A DNA stretch of 5,744 bases from Desulfovibrionaceae bacterium (GTDB taxonomy: Bacteria > Desulfobacterota > Desulfovibrionia > Desulfovibrionales > Desulfovibrionaceae), in the NCBI GenBank assembly GCA_030539415.1, contig JAUNSE010000140.1, positions 1-5,744 on the forward strand, written 5' to 3'. The first letter of the stretch is position 1. Each line of letters starts with the position of its first letter. The translations under genes were made by a program, and so were the position numbers. The notes beneath the pieces were generated by a model. That model worked only from the letters and a program-made list of their open reading frames with translations. It made no database searches and was not told where the DNA came from. Below, piece by piece: positions 5,709 to 5,744 of this stretch.

Positions 5709-5723
5709 AGTTGGATAGACTCG
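5707..5723. repeat. Second small inverted repeat upstream of pucG
   Basis: CGAGT (5707-5711) and ACTCG (5719-5723) flank 7 bases and overlap the 12-base palindrome by two bases. The short arms make chance plausible. The clustering with two other inverted repeats in one leader is the reason to list it. I could not identify a confident -35/-10 pair in 5631-5744. Confidence 0.3.
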
Positions 5724-5744
5724 CGATCACACAAATTTTGCCCA

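Noticed and set aside
5725..5740. TGTGA-like half-site of a CRP/FNR family regulator near the right edge
   Set aside because: No matching second half (TCACA) at the required spacing inside the window.

Overview
The window is a GC-rich stretch of bacterial chromosome with five protein genes in two divergent and convergent blocks. The coding density, third-position G/C preference and recA sequence fit a Gram-negative, probably deltaproteobacterial organism of the Desulfovibrio group. That placement is an inference from sequence style and remembered homologues, not from a search. There are no rRNA or tRNA genes, insertion sequences, CRISPR arrays or prophage genes.

Layout. (1) Positions 1-508, minus strand: the N-terminal 169 codons of recA, cut by the window edge. 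(2) Positions 509-845: a 337-base divergent intergenic region with a weak recA promoter candidate, an AT-rich inverted repeat and a GC hairpin. (3) Positions 846-2060, plus strand: a PP-loop tRNA thiouridylase-like protein with three candidate cofactor cysteines, an uncharacterised C-terminal domain and an Arg/Glu-rich tail. (4) Positions 2207-2992, plus strand: a short acetylglutamate kinase (argB type) behind a leader hairpin. It ends at a very strong intrinsic terminator (3035-3074). (5) Positions 3170-5630, minus strand: two overlapping genes transcribed toward argB. A ureidoglycine-glyoxylate aminotransferase (pucG type) comes first, and an allantoate amidohydrolase-type M20 amidase overlaps its end by 14 bases. 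The leader upstream of the pair holds three inverted repeats.

How the genes work together. The minus-strand pair makes biochemical sense as consecutive steps of ureide (purine) breakdown. The amidohydrolase would turn allantoate into ureidoglycine. The aminotransferase would then pass the ureidoglycine amino group to glyoxylate, giving glycine and oxalurate. Oxalurate is normally split by an oxamate carbamoyltransferase to carbamoyl phosphate, but no such gene is visible here; it would have to lie beyond the right edge or elsewhere. RecA, the thiouridylase and ArgB are housekeeping-type genes with no evident link to ureide breakdown. The window looks mostly like ordinary chromosome. The most notable items are the ureide gene pair with its structured leader, the three-cysteine thiouridylase with its extra C-terminal region, and the short, stand-alone ArgB.
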